From an uncultured Verrucomicrobia subdivision 3 bacterium (lineage in GTDB: Bacteria > Verrucomicrobiota > Verrucomicrobiia > Limisphaerales > UBA11358): a DNA stretch of 33,488 nucleotides. The stretch covers positions 1 through 33,488 of the forward strand of contig CAISYZ010000033.1 of assembly GCA_903889895.1 (NCBI GenBank), read 5' to 3'. Position numbers and translations under genes: made by a program. Of the stretch, positions 7,590-16,222 are shown piece after piece. Positions within the stretch are counted from its first letter, which is position 1. Every line of letters starts with the position of its first letter. Under the pieces are notes generated by a model that saw nothing but the letters and a program-made list of their open reading frames with translations, made no database searches and had not been told where the DNA came from.

Positions 7590-7627
7590 ATTTTCTTTGG
7601 TTGGAAATTCCCCAAAACTGTTAAGAC

Positions 7628-8524
<897 letters not shown>

Positions 8525-8537
8525 CCGCCAAGTAAAA

Positions 8538-9386
8538 CTATCCCTGCTCGAATTCTGATTCTTCGTCCGGCAGGCCGCGACGGCTGGGGCCGGTGGCGTA
8601 TTGGCGCAGGTATTTCACCGCCACGCGCAAATCCTTCGGCCACTCGCTCTTGAGGTGCACCGGCTCGTGCGTGGTCGGATGCGCCACGGTCAGTTCCTCG
8701 GCGTGCAGGGCCACGCGCGCCAGCAGCGGGCGTTCATCCTTGCCCGGTTTCAGGCGGAAATCCCGTTTCAACCGCGAGAGCCACAATTTTTTGCCGCCAT
8801 AAAGTTCATCGCCGACCAGAGGAAAGCCCGCGTGTTTGAGGTGAAGGCGAATCTGGTGCGTGCGCTCGGTCAGCGGCGTGCAGCGCAGCAAACACCAGTC
8901 GGAAAATTGTTCAAGCACCTCGAATTCCGTCTTTGATTTTTTGCCGCCGCGTGGATCCACGCGCATCTGGCCGAGGCGCACCGGATGCGGGGAGAGCTTG
9001 GCATCCACTTCAAAGTGCGGTGCCGGCGGCGCGCCCCACGCGAGCGCGACGTATTTTTTCAGCGGCTTCTCCGAGCCGAACAAATTGGCGAGCGCGACGA
9101 GCGCCGGTTTGTTTTTAGCGAGCAGAATGACGCCGCTGGTCTCAAAATCCAGCCGGTGTGCGTTGGCGAGGTAATTTAGATGCCGTTCCTTCGCCCACGG
9201 CTTTTGCAGTTCGATGCCGTCGTGCAGTAGCGTCATCAGGTTCGGCCGTCCGGCGTCGTAGCGGTCCGGCGAGGTGAGCAGACCGGAGGGTTTGTCGAGG
9301 GCCAGCAAATCCCCGTCCTCAAAGAGAACGGGGATTTCCCAAAATTCCTTGGTAGCGGGTGACGAAAGCTTGATGACGGCGCTCAC
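8538..9386 (-). CDS. RluA-family RNA pseudouridine synthase
   Basis: The 282-residue protein isomerises uridine to pseudouridine in RNA. It shows DLLALDKPSGLL (motif I), HRLDFETSGVILLAKN with catalytic Asp80, KKYVALAWG, and RTHQIRLHLKHAGFPLVGDELYGG (motif III and the conserved tail). There is no N-terminal S4 domain, which separates it from RluD and RluC and makes it closer to RluA or TruC-like members. Which RNA and position it modifies cannot be read from sequence. Its ATG overlaps the stop of the upstream PpiD-like gene by four bases, so the two form a minus-strand operon. Confidence 0.9.
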   Translation of the reverse strand: MSAVIKLSSPATKEFWEIPVLFEDGDLLALDKPSGLLTSPDRYDAGRPNLMTLLHDGIELQKPWAKERHLNYLANAHRLDFETSGVILLAKNKPALVALANLFGSEKPLKKYVALAWGAPPAPHFEVDAKLSPHPVRLGQMRVDPRGGKKSKTEFEVLEQFSDWCLLRCTPLTERTHQIRLHLKHAGFPLVGDELYGGKKLWLSRLKRDFRLKPGKDERPLLARVALHAEELTVAHPTTHEPVHLKSEWPKDLRVAVKYLRQYATGPSRRGLPDEESEFEQG

Positions 9387-11056
9387 GGCTGTTTGGCCGT
9401 GCCGCCGGCGGTCGCCTTCGCGTAGAAAGGCGTGTCGCGCAGTTCGCGGTTGGCCTCGCCCTGGAGCCAGAGATTGAAGGCCTCGCTCTGCCGCGCGCGG
9501 CGCACCTGCGCGGTAAACTGCGGCAGCTCCGCGCTCTTCCGCGAAGTGTCCACCGGCAGCAACTGCTGGAGGAACAGGACAAAGCCGCCGTCGGCGGTCG
9601 CCTGGAAACTGCTCACGCGGCCGGGCTGCGTGGTGAACGCCGCCTGCTTGACCTGGTTGAGGCTGGCGCGCTCGCCGAGTTCAGGCAGCTCCTGCGTGCT
9701 CAGCGAAAACGCCGGCAGCACCAGCGGCGACTGGCCGTTGGCCACCGCTGCCTGCGCGAAGGTTTTTCCGGCCGCGATCTGCACGCTGGCGGTGTAGTAG
9801 AAGTTCGTGCCTGCGCTCTGCGCCAGCGCCACGGCGGAGTGTTCGCGGAAATCCTGCGTCACGCGCGCGCTGATCTGCTCAAGCGACGGAATCGAACTGG
9901 GCAACTGGTTGGCCAGCGCAATCACGTAAACGCCATCGGCGGCCGGAATTGGTCCGGCGAACGGTTCGTCGCTGCTCAACTGGAACGCGGACTTGGTGAA
10001 CGCGGCGGGGGCGTTGAATTCTTCCGGTCCGTAGTTGGCGGAGAACGGCGCGGTGACGCCGGCGCCCAAACCCTTTTGCTTGGCGTAGGTCGCCAGGTTA
10101 GCCGGCGTGGCCGGCGTGATGGCAAACACGGCGTTCGCAAAATCGTTCGCCTGCTGGCGGGCGGCGCGCAGCGCGCGGTCGCGGATGAGCAACTCGCGAA
10201 TCTTGGCCTTGGCCTCATCCGGCGTTTTCGCGTCGGGGAACTGGCTGGCGCCGTATTGCGCATAGACCGAGTTGACGTATTCAGTAAAGTTGGTCTTCTC
10301 CCATTCCGCCTTGGCCTGCGACAGATAATTCGTGACGTTGAAGAAAACGTAGCTCACCTGCACGCGGTCCGGTAGGCGATAGACGGCAAGATTGTTTGTG
10401 TAAAACTGCGCGACGGCAGCGGGCGTGACGGCTACCTGCGCAAGGTAGTTCGACGCATCAAAGAACACCGCCTGCGCGGAGACTTCCTGATGTTCGCGGT
10501 CGTAAAGCTGGGCGACTTCCGCCGGCGTGACCAGCACACCCGGCAGACCGTAAACCTGAATCAACTGCTGCACCACAAGTTCATCGCGTAGAAAATTCTG
10601 CAGATCCGCCACGCCGAGACCTTCCGGCTGCAAAACCTGTTCCTGAAACTTGTCCATGGCAATCGGCTGGCCGTTGCGGCCGAGCGAGCGCAGCAAATCG
10701 TTCGCGGCGGTGACCAGTGCGTCCGACCCGACCTTGATGCCGAGCTTCTGCGCCTTTTGTTCCAGCAGCAGGCGAATATAAACTTCGCGGTCCATGTCGT
10801 CGCGGTTGAAGCCCGCGCTCTTGTCCGGCCACTGGCCGTTGCGCATCCAGTAATAAAGATAGAACCCCGCCTGCGCGCGCTGGAAATCCTGCGCCAAGAT
10901 GGTGTGGCCGTAAATCGTGCCGTAATTGCCGGTGCTGCGGACACCGCCGCCGTTGCGGTTCGGGGCCTGGCCCATGAAATAGACGAACGAAATAATCGTG
11001 AGGCCGGCGATGATCCACCAGAGCCACGCGGAATGCTTGCGAATTGATCCAATCAT
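9383..11056 (-). CDS. PpiD/SurA-like peptidyl-prolyl isomerase or periplasmic chaperone
   Basis: The 557-residue protein has one N-terminal membrane anchor (SAWLWWIIAGLTIISFVYFM, residues about 8-27) and a large part predicted outside the membrane. Residues about 45-180 look like a SurA/PpiD N-terminal chaperone domain: IYGHTILAQDFQRA, IRLLLEQKAQKLGIKV and LQNFLRDELVVQQLIQVY. The centre and C-terminus contain PpiC-like stretches such as PDRVQVSYVFFNV, FAGPIPAADGVYVIALANQL and PGRVSSFQATADGGFVLFL. The likely role is folding of outer-membrane or periplasmic proteins. Isomerase activity is not certain, since a canonical parvulin core is not obvious. It is first in an operon with the pseudouridine synthase. 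The stretch upstream contains TTGCCA and TAGGCT with 17 nt between, a weak promoter candidate. Confidence 0.8.
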   Translation of the reverse strand: MIGSIRKHSAWLWWIIAGLTIISFVYFMGQAPNRNGGGVRSTGNYGTIYGHTILAQDFQRAQAGFYLYYWMRNGQWPDKSAGFNRDDMDREVYIRLLLEQKAQKLGIKVGSDALVTAANDLLRSLGRNGQPIAMDKFQEQVLQPEGLGVADLQNFLRDELVVQQLIQVYGLPGVLVTPAEVAQLYDREHQEVSAQAVFFDASNYLAQVAVTPAAVAQFYTNNLAVYRLPDRVQVSYVFFNVTNYLSQAKAEWEKTNFTEYVNSVYAQYGASQFPDAKTPDEAKAKIRELLIRDRALRAARQQANDFANAVFAITPATPANLATYAKQKGLGAGVTAPFSANYGPEEFNAPAAFTKSAFQLSSDEPFAGPIPAADGVYVIALANQLPSSIPSLEQISARVTQDFREHSAVALAQSAGTNFYYTASVQIAAGKTFAQAAVANGQSPLVLPAFSLSTQELPELGERASLNQVKQAAFTTQPGRVSSFQATADGGFVLFLQQLLPVDTSRKSAELPQFTAQVRRARQSEAFNLWLQGEANRELRDTPFYAKATAGGTAKQP

Positions 11057-11185
11057 AAAAAGCGAACGCGAAGCCTAACTTGCCCAAAGGAACATGGCAA
11101 ACGCAAAAGCAGAATGTTATCGCCCTGAACTGCGCGGCCGGAGTTGCGCGGGCGGTGGTCAATGGCCACCGTTTGAGCGAAATGC

Positions 11186-12166
11186 TTATTTCAGCCACTT
11201 CGCCACGTCCAGCGCCGCGTAGGTGATGAGAATATCCGCGCCGGCGCGGCGCATGGCGAGCAGGCTTTCCAGCGTCACCGCGCGCTCGTCAATCCAGCCG
11301 TTCGCGGCGGCTGCCTTAATCATCGCGTGCTCGCCGCTGACGGCATAAACCGCCGTGGGCAGGCCGAATTCCCGTTTGACGCGGTGCACGATGTCGAGAT
11401 AAGCGATGCCCGGCTTGACCATGACCAGGTCCGCGCCTTCCTGCACATCGAGTGCGACTTCGCGGAGGGCTTCGTTGCCGTTCGCCGCGTCCATTTGGTA
11501 ACTCCGGCGGTCGCCAAAGCTCGGCGCGGATTCCGCCACGTCGCGGAACGGCCCGTAAAACGCCGACGCAAATTTCGCCGCGTAGCTCATAATCGGCGTG
11601 TCGAAAAACCCTTCGTTGTCGAGTTCCGCGCGGATAGCGCGCACGCGGCCGTCCATCATATCGCTCGGCGCGACGATGTCCGCGCCGGCTTCCGCATGGC
11701 TGGCGGCGGTGCGCGCGAGCAGCTTCAGCGACGGGTCGTTGAGAATTTTCCCGCCGTGCACGATGCCGCAATGACCGTGGCTCATGTATTCGCAGAGGCA
11801 GACATCCGTGATGACCAGCAGCGAAGGCAGTTCCTTTTTCAACAGCCGAACCGTTTGCTGCACGATGCCGTTTTTGGTGTAAGCACCGGAAGCTTTCTCG
11901 TCTTTCTTGTCGGGAATGCCGAACAGCAGCACAGCGGGAATGCCGAGTTCCTGCGCCTTGGTGGCCTCGCGCAAGATTTCGTCGGGCGAAAGTTGAAACA
12001 CGCCTGGCATGGAAACCGTCGGGATGCGCACCTTGCGGCCGCTGCGAGCGAACAGCGGCAGGACAAGCTGCGAGGTTTGGAGCGACGTTTCGGCGACGAG
12101 CCGGCGCAAGGCCGGTGAGGTGCGCAAACGGCGCGGGCGGACGACTGGAAATCCGGGCGAATTCAT
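11186..12166 (-). CDS. hemB: Delta-aminolevulinic acid dehydratase (porphobilinogen synthase)
   Basis: HemB (326 residues) condenses two 5-aminolevulinates into porphobilinogen for haem. The zinc-type site is intact as TDVCLCEYMSHGHCG, with three cysteines. The two Schiff-base lysines are in MSYAAKFASAFYGPFR and LVMVKPGIAYLD. ADIVAPSDMMDGR and QMDAANGNEALREV are further conserved blocks. This is the Zn-dependent form, not the Asp-rich Mg form. The ATG at 12166 follows a possible -10 box TAGAAT (minus strand, 12179-12174) by 7 nt, suggesting a very short leader. It is transcribed away from glgC and appears to be a single-gene unit. Confidence 0.97.
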   Translation of the reverse strand: MNSPGFPVVRPRRLRTSPALRRLVAETSLQTSQLVLPLFARSGRKVRIPTVSMPGVFQLSPDEILREATKAQELGIPAVLLFGIPDKKDEKASGAYTKNGIVQQTVRLLKKELPSLLVITDVCLCEYMSHGHCGIVHGGKILNDPSLKLLARTAASHAEAGADIVAPSDMMDGRVRAIRAELDNEGFFDTPIMSYAAKFASAFYGPFRDVAESAPSFGDRRSYQMDAANGNEALREVALDVQEGADLVMVKPGIAYLDIVHRVKREFGLPTAVYAVSGEHAMIKAAAANGWIDERAVTLESLLAMRRAGADILITYAALDVAKWLK

Positions 12167-12274
12167 CGCGTCATTCTAGTTTTTGTGCGGCGCGGGCAAA
12201 AGCGGAAAGTTTGTTGCCGCAACCCCCGGGTTTTGGTCATCGCCAAAATTTTTGAACAAAATTTCAACTGCGGC

Positions 12275-12303
12275 TTGCGTCGCGGCGGCATTCGGCGTTT
12301 AAT
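12275..12303 (+). promoter_or_regulatory. Candidate glgC promoter
   Basis: TTGCGT (12275-12280), a 17-nt spacer and TTTAAT (12298-12303) precede the glgC ATG by 27 nt, leaving room for a leader with the ribosome-binding AAGG at 12321-12324. It is one of the better -35/-10 matches in the window. Confidence 0.45.
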
Positions 12304-12330
12304 CAGGTCGCACTTCAACCAAGGTATTTT

Positions 12331-13638
12331 ATGTCACAAACGGGTCGTCAATCACTTAACGTCAGCAAAGTTCTCTGCGTCATCATGGGTGGCGGGCAGG
12401 GCTCGCGCCTGTTTCCGCTTACGAAAGACCGCGCCAAGCCAGCGGTGCCGCTCGCCGGCAAATACCGCATCGTGGACATCCCGATCTCGAACTGCATCAA
12501 CTCCCGCTTCCGCCGAATCTATATTTTGACGCAGTTCAATTCCACGTCGCTGCACAGCCACATTTCGCGGACATACAAATTTGACCAGTTTTCCGCCGGG
12601 TTCGTGGAAATCCTCGCGGCGCAGCAGACCTTCAACAACACCTCGTGGTATGAAGGCACGGCGGACGCGGTGCGCAAAAACCTCGTTCATTTCATGAACC
12701 ACGATTTCGACTACCTGCTCATCCTGAGCGGCGACCAGTTGTATCGCATGGATTTTCAGGAACTCGTCGAGCAGCACCACGACACCGGCGCGGACATCAC
12801 CATCGCCACGCTGCCCGTCGGGCGCGACGAGGCTGGCGCGCTCGGCATCATGCAGATTGACGGCGAGAAACGCATCACGCGCTTCGTGGAGAAACCCAAG
12901 GACCCCGCCGTGCTGGACACGCTGAAGATTGCGCCGGAGATGAACGCTGCGCTGGCCATCCCCGGCGGTCGCGAATCGTATCTCGCTTCGATGGGCATTT
13001 ACGTCTTCAACCGCCAGGTCATTGCGGAACTGCTGGATAATCCGCTCTCCGACTTCGGCAAGCACATCATACCGCACGCCATCAACACGCACCGCGTTTT
13101 CTCTTACGTCTATCAAGGTTATTGGGAGGACATCGGCACGATTCGCAATTTCTTCGAGGCCAACCTCGACCTCGTCAGCGAACTCCCGCGCTTCAATTTC
13201 TTCGACATGAGCGCGCCCATCTTCTCCCGCCCGCGCTATCTGCCCGGCTCCAAGATTAACGGCGCGCAGATTGACCACGCCGTGATTTCCGACGGCTGCA
13301 TCATCAACCGCGCGCGCATCCGCCAGAGCATTGTCGGCCTGCGCACTATCATCGGCGACGAGACCGAGCTGAACCGCGTGGTCATCCTCGGCAGCGACTA
13401 TTACGAATCCCAGGAATCCGTCGAGCGCCACGAGCACCAGGGCCTGCCGCGCGTGGGCATCGGCGCGCACTGCAAAATCGAGAACGCCATCATCGACAAA
13501 AACGCGCGCATCGGCAACAACGTCACCATCTCGCCCGCCGGCAAGCAAGAAAACGTGGACCACGCGCTCTATTTCATCCGCGACGGCATCGTCATCATTC
13601 CCAAGGACGCGGTGATTCCGCACGGCACGGTGATTTGA
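12331..13638 (+). CDS. glgC: Glucose-1-phosphate adenylyltransferase (ADP-glucose pyrophosphorylase)
   Basis: GlgC (435 residues) makes ADP-glucose from glucose-1-phosphate and ATP, the committed step of bacterial glycogen synthesis. The nucleotidyltransferase core shows GGGQGSRLFPLTKDRAKPAV at residues about 15-34, DIPISNCINSRF, WYEGTADAVRKN, LSGDQLYRMDF and ITRFVEKPKDP. The C-terminal part (SDGCIINRARIRQSIVG, then GIGAHCKIENAIIDKNARIG) is the left-handed beta-helix that binds allosteric effectors. Length fits the plant/cyanobacterial-style branch. The ATG at 12331 has AAGG six bases upstream. No other glycogen gene is in the window. A repeat array follows directly. Confidence 0.95.
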   Translation: MSQTGRQSLNVSKVLCVIMGGGQGSRLFPLTKDRAKPAVPLAGKYRIVDIPISNCINSRFRRIYILTQFNSTSLHSHISRTYKFDQFSAGFVEILAAQQTFNNTSWYEGTADAVRKNLVHFMNHDFDYLLILSGDQLYRMDFQELVEQHHDTGADITIATLPVGRDEAGALGIMQIDGEKRITRFVEKPKDPAVLDTLKIAPEMNAALAIPGGRESYLASMGIYVFNRQVIAELLDNPLSDFGKHIIPHAINTHRVFSYVYQGYWEDIGTIRNFFEANLDLVSELPRFNFFDMSAPIFSRPRYLPGSKINGAQIDHAVISDGCIINRARIRQSIVGLRTIIGDETELNRVVILGSDYYESQESVERHEHQGLPRVGIGAHCKIENAIIDKNARIGNNVTISPAGKQENVDHALYFIRDGIVIIPKDAVIPHGTVI

Positions 13639-13674
13639 ACCGGCCTTGCGCCGAAATTGCGCCAAATCGGAAGC

Positions 13675-13926
13675 CTGATTTCCAGCAACTGAAAGCTAAA
13701 AGTTGCGGTCAAGAGACTAAATTTTACCGTCGCAAGACTAAAAGTTAAGGTTGCAAGACTAACTTTTAATGTCAGGAGACTAATCCTTGATGCTAGAAGG
13801 CTAACTTTTAATGTTAAAATCTAAATATTTAAGGTTAGAAAGCTAATTTATATTGTCAGAGCACTAAAATTTAATGGTGGAAGACTAACTTTATTGGTTG
13901 CAGTCCAAAAAAGTCTTGTCAAAGCC
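13675..13926. repeat. Degenerate tandem array, 21-bp period, core CTAA (about 12 copies)
   Basis: CTAA starts units at 13696, 13717, 13738, 13759, 13780, 13801, 13821, 13843, 13864 and 13885. A variant CTGA stands at 13675 and CAAA at 13906. All steps are 21 bp except one of 20 followed by one of 22, which restores phase. The approximate unit is CTAACTTTTAATGTCAGAAGA. The array is AT-rich and fills most of the gap between glgC and the ArsR-like gene. One plus frame reads RLNFTVA, RLKVKVA and RLTFNVR for six units, then ends at a stop after the 20-bp unit, so it is probably not coding. Confidence 0.85.
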
Positions 13927-13958
13927 TGGCCGACTGGGTGTAATCCTCAAAAATCCAA

Positions 13959-14309
13959 ATGAATACGCCAAATACACCCGTTTCCACCGCCAGCACCGTT
14001 CCCGCCCATCTGCACCCGGACAAAGACGCGCTGCTTAAGGCCATCGGCTCGCCGTTGCGGTGCGGCATTTTGACGGAAATGATCTCCGGCGAACCGCGCA
14101 TGGCCGTGGAGATTGCCAAAAAAGTCGGCATCACGCCCGCGATGACCTCCAAGCATCTGGCCGTGCTGCGCCGCGCGGGGCTGATTGTGTTGAGCCGGCG
14201 GAACCACCAGATCCCGCGCCATTTCATCCTCAACGCCGAGCTGGGGCATCTGGATTTCGGCCACTGCCTGCTGCGGCTGAAACCGCCTGCCGAGACGCCG
14301 GCGGCGTGA
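13959..14309 (+). CDS. ArsR-like winged-helix transcription regulator
   Basis: The 116-residue protein carries one winged helix-turn-helix domain: LLKAIGSPLRCGILTEMI (helix 1), MAVEIAKKVGITPAMTSKHL (helix-turn-helix, residues about 47-66) and AVLRRAGLIVLSRRNHQIPR with the wing. This is the ArsR layout. The metal-binding CVC motif of ArsR/SmtB sensors is absent, so a metal signal is not supported. A His and Cys near the end (FGHCLL) are isolated. A Thr/Pro-rich stretch of about 20 residues precedes the domain. The target is unknown. The repeat array ends about 30 bp upstream of its start, so it could act on that array or on glgC, but this is only position-based. Confidence 0.8.
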   Translation: MNTPNTPVSTASTVPAHLHPDKDALLKAIGSPLRCGILTEMISGEPRMAVEIAKKVGITPAMTSKHLAVLRRAGLIVLSRRNHQIPRHFILNAELGHLDFGHCLLRLKPPAETPAA

Positions 14310-14492
14310 ACCCGATGGGTCACAACCGGTGCCGAATCATCAGGTGTGCCTGAACGCGCGACGGTGCTTGTGAGCTAGGCACGGTAGCCGTCCGCAAGGA
14401 CTGGGGATAATCTTTGACAGAAATTCGCAAGTCCGCGTTCATAAACCCATGCTCACAAAGGCCGTCGCCAAAACCCCCGTGCACGGACTGCG

Positions 14493-14510
14493 GCCTACTA
14501 TCTGTTAGGC
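14493..14510 (+). other. attC-like right-hand simple site (partial)
   Basis: GCCTACT, four bases, then GTTAGGC. The last heptamer fits the integron core GTTRRRY, and the first roughly fits its inverted partner RYYYAAC. It ends 5 nt before the ATG of the next small gene, the usual position at a cassette boundary. No convincing left-hand half was found upstream. The rest of 14310-14492 has no recognisable gene. Confidence 0.35.
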
Positions 14511-14515
14511 TGCTT

Positions 14516-14986
14516 ATGCGTATCGCTATATTGTTTCTTATTGTCTCTGCCACGAGTCTTTTGGCTTGGTTAACTCCACCGACAGCAATTTTTGATGGCA
14601 GAGTTATTTCAGCAAAGAAAGTAAGTGACGTCAGCTTCCACAAAGAAGCAAATGGAGGTTTAGAGAGACAGGTCACGCCAGCAAAAGTAAATGATGGTGT
14701 TAAAGACAAAAACGACCACTTGGAAATCTGGAAGGCCGAAGTGTCTGTGGAGAGGGTAAATGCGGAGCCAGGTTTATCTTCGAATCTAGCGAGGGTGGTT
14801 TCCGTTTATTACGATCAGGACTCAGCCACCGATTTTGTGACACCTTACGGTGTAGAAGCTGGCCGCCCGTCACGACTACGACTCACCACAAACCAGGTTT
14901 ATACATTTACTTGCTGTCGTTTAGATATACCAGATGATGAAACAAACGCTTTTACTGCCTTTGATGGCGGGATAATACCAAAATGA
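14516..14986 (+). CDS. Small exported or anchored protein of unknown function (candidate cassette gene)
   Basis: The start is set at the ATG at 14516 (MRIAILFLIVSATSLLAWLT, 156 residues), because it begins with a proper signal or anchor helix. The upstream in-frame extension (from 14414) contains no recognisable protein segment. The body, with IFDGRVISAKKV, EIWKAEVSVERVNAEPGLSS, VVSVYYDQDSATDF and QVYTFTCCRLDI, looks like a small beta-rich extracytoplasmic domain, similar in flavour to netrin/TIMP-like exported proteins, but I do not recognise the family. It is clearly more AT-rich than glgC or kdsA. It lies between two attC-like sites, which suggests a mobile gene cassette. Confidence 0.65.
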   Translation: MRIAILFLIVSATSLLAWLTPPTAIFDGRVISAKKVSDVSFHKEANGGLERQVTPAKVNDGVKDKNDHLEIWKAEVSVERVNAEPGLSSNLARVVSVYYDQDSATDFVTPYGVEAGRPSRLRLTTNQVYTFTCCRLDIPDDETNAFTAFDGGIIPK

Positions 14987-14990
14987 CGCA

Positions 14991-15120
14991 GTCTAACCAG
15001 ATTAGATGAGAAGGCAGACCACTGACGCTATGGTGCGTTGGCGCTGGCAGTTCCGCTGTTCCGCCTGCGTTTCACTTCGGCGCGACAACTCCTTCAACAT
15101 GCCTTCTTTTTTCGTTAGGC
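14991..15120 (+). other. Candidate integron attC site (130 bp)
   Basis: The element opens with GTCTAAC (fits RYYYAAC) 4 nt after a stop codon and closes with GTTAGGC (15114-15120, fits GTTRRRY). The two ends pair over 7 bp with one G-T wobble. An inner pair AGAAGGCA and TGCCTTCT forms 8 bp. A spacer of 6 nt lies on the right side and about 10 on the left. Total length is in the range of long attC sites. The centre has no strong stem by eye, and no integrase gene is in the window. Confidence 0.45.
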
Positions 15121-15133
15121 CGCGAAACTCTTT

Positions 15134-15535
15134 ATGAAACTGTCACCGTTCGTTTTACTGGTTGCGCTAATCGGTTGTAGCCGTTCAGAGGCTCCGAATC
15201 CGGCTTCACAGATGAGCCAGCAGATTCAGCAGTGGATTCCCCAAGGGACACCAGTTGTCGAGCTTCGACAGATTATGGAGCAGCACCAGTTTGTTTGCAC
15301 AGTTGGTTCGTATGACAGCAAGGCAGCGATGCCACCAGGTTCTGATCCGCTTTGGTGGGATGTCGGTGGTTTCATCACCAAAGGCGGCAAGACTTTACCC
15401 GTTACCAATGTTGCCATATTTACCTGTAAGCGAACCGACACAAATAGTGATGGATGGGCTTACGAGGCGAGATTGACTGCCGTAGATGGAGAGTTTGACG
15501 GTCGTTATCTTGTTTCGGCAAATCATGTAAGATGA
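15134..15535 (+). CDS. Small lipoprotein of unknown function
   Basis: The 133-residue product begins MKLSPFVLLVALIGCSRSEA. LIGC at residues 12-15 is a lipobox, so the mature protein should be lipid-anchored. The rest includes WIPQGTPVVELRQIMEQHQF, a segment like small SmpA/BamE-type or outer-membrane-associated folds in which a short helix follows the linker, and VAIFTCKRTDTNSDG near the end. I do not recognise the family. The gene begins 13 nt after the right end of the attC-like site and is AT-richer than the core genes. The next lipoprotein gene begins 24 nt after its stop. Confidence 0.65.
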   Translation: MKLSPFVLLVALIGCSRSEAPNPASQMSQQIQQWIPQGTPVVELRQIMEQHQFVCTVGSYDSKAAMPPGSDPLWWDVGGFITKGGKTLPVTNVAIFTCKRTDTNSDGWAYEARLTAVDGEFDGRYLVSANHVR

Positions 15536-15559
15536 AAACGTGGTTTAGTTTCACACTCT

Positions 15560-15847
15560 ATGAGATTATTATCATTCATCACTTGTTTGGCGGTCGTCGG
15601 AATCACCGGTTGCGCGAGTGTGCATCAGGCGTCTCTGCCTGACACATCTGGCCGACGGATGACCGAGGCGCAGGTGTTATCATCGGCCACGGCTTTATTG
15701 CCACCACAAATTGGAGATTCATATCATGTGGCTTTCAAAGATGGCGTGTGGGAGGTTTCATACGAGTCGAGCAGCCAAGCGCGCAGCGCAAAAGTTGTGA
15801 CGGTGCAAGATTCTGATGGGAAGACTGAGCTGGTAAACAGGTTTTGA
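15560..15847 (+). CDS. Very small lipoprotein of unknown function
   Basis: This 95-residue protein starts MRLLSFITCLAVVGITGCAS, with the lipobox ITGC at residues 15-18. The mature part is about 78 residues: RMTEAQVLSSATALLP, then SYHVAFKDGVWEVSYES, then a short strand pair. This PepSY-like or small beta-hairpin layout is not assigned to a family. It follows the previous lipoprotein gene after 24 bp with no attC-like sequence between, so the two may share a transcript. The next attC-like half-site lies 17 bp past its stop codon. Confidence 0.6.
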   Translation: MRLLSFITCLAVVGITGCASVHQASLPDTSGRRMTEAQVLSSATALLPPQIGDSYHVAFKDGVWEVSYESSSQARSAKVVTVQDSDGKTELVNRF

Positions 15848-15864
15848 GATATGAGCGACCTACC

Positions 15865-15882
15865 GCCTAATTACTGTTAGGC
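15865..15882 (+). other. attC-like right-hand simple site (partial)
   Basis: GCCTAAT, four bases, then GTTAGGC, which is also a near-perfect hairpin. It closely matches 14493-14510 (GCCTACT, four bases, GTTAGGC). The left half of a full attC is not recognisable in the 17 bp after the preceding stop. Confidence 0.35.
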
Positions 15883-15902
15883 GACTTCACACATTTACAT
15901 AT

Positions 15903-16124
15903 ATGACAAAAAGAACCGTTGGTGCATTATTCTGCTGTTTGGCAGTTGTGCTGTTTCTAGCCCGCTATGTCTTTGCTTGCTGGTATGGCGGCGCAGGCGG
16001 GACATTGAGCGCAGAGCTATTTGACGGCAGGCTGCAATACATTGGGATTGCGCCGTGGATATTTTCAGCTGCTTTTCTCGTTGCTGGCATTTTTTATTTG
16101 GTTCGAGCAGAGTGTGACAAATGA
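15903..16124 (+). CDS. Small two-helix membrane protein, unknown
   Basis: The 73-residue protein has two hydrophobic helices, VGALFCCLAVVLFLARYVFA (residues about 6-25) and IAPWIFSAAFLVAGIFYLV (about 49-67), joined by a short Gly-rich loop, GGAGGTLSAELFDG. No family is recognised. The start follows an attC-like half-site by 20 nt. The opposite strand has a longer open frame over this stretch, but its translation lacks any family feature, while this frame gives a sensible membrane protein. Confidence 0.5.
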   Translation: MTKRTVGALFCCLAVVLFLARYVFACWYGGAGGTLSAELFDGRLQYIGIAPWIFSAAFLVAGIFYLVRAECDK

Positions 16125-16188
16125 GCCAGCCGTTTAGGTTCACAATTGTAGTGCGCCAAATTTGTCGGTAGCAGTCTTCCACGCGCCA

Positions 16189-16217
16189 TTTACTTTCCTG
16201 CGCCCCGCCGCTAGACT
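16189..16217 (+). promoter_or_regulatory. Candidate kdsA promoter
   Basis: TTTACT (16189-16194), 17 nt and TAGACT (16212-16217) lie just upstream of the GTG start at 16223. With only 5 nt between -10 and GTG, transcription would begin at or next to the start codon, so the message could be leaderless. Confidence 0.4.
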
Positions 16218-16222
16218 GCCGC

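Noticed and set aside
11071-11080. GCCTAAC upstream of the PpiD-like gene as another attC core
   Set aside because: It is isolated, with no partner core in range and no cassette-like gene. On the minus strand it is better explained as part of a possible -10 region (TAGGCT).
13690-13823. Plus-strand reading RLNFTVA, RLTFNVR in the CTAA array
   Set aside because: It lacks a good start and ends in a stop after six units where the unit length slips to 20 bp.
14504-15882. GTTAGGC sites as -10 promoter boxes (TAGGCT/TTAGGC) instead of attC cores
   Set aside because: Distances to the start codons vary (5, 13 and 20 nt), no -35 boxes are found at 17 nt, and the inverted partner heptamers are left unexplained. 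It is kept as the main alternative to the attC reading.
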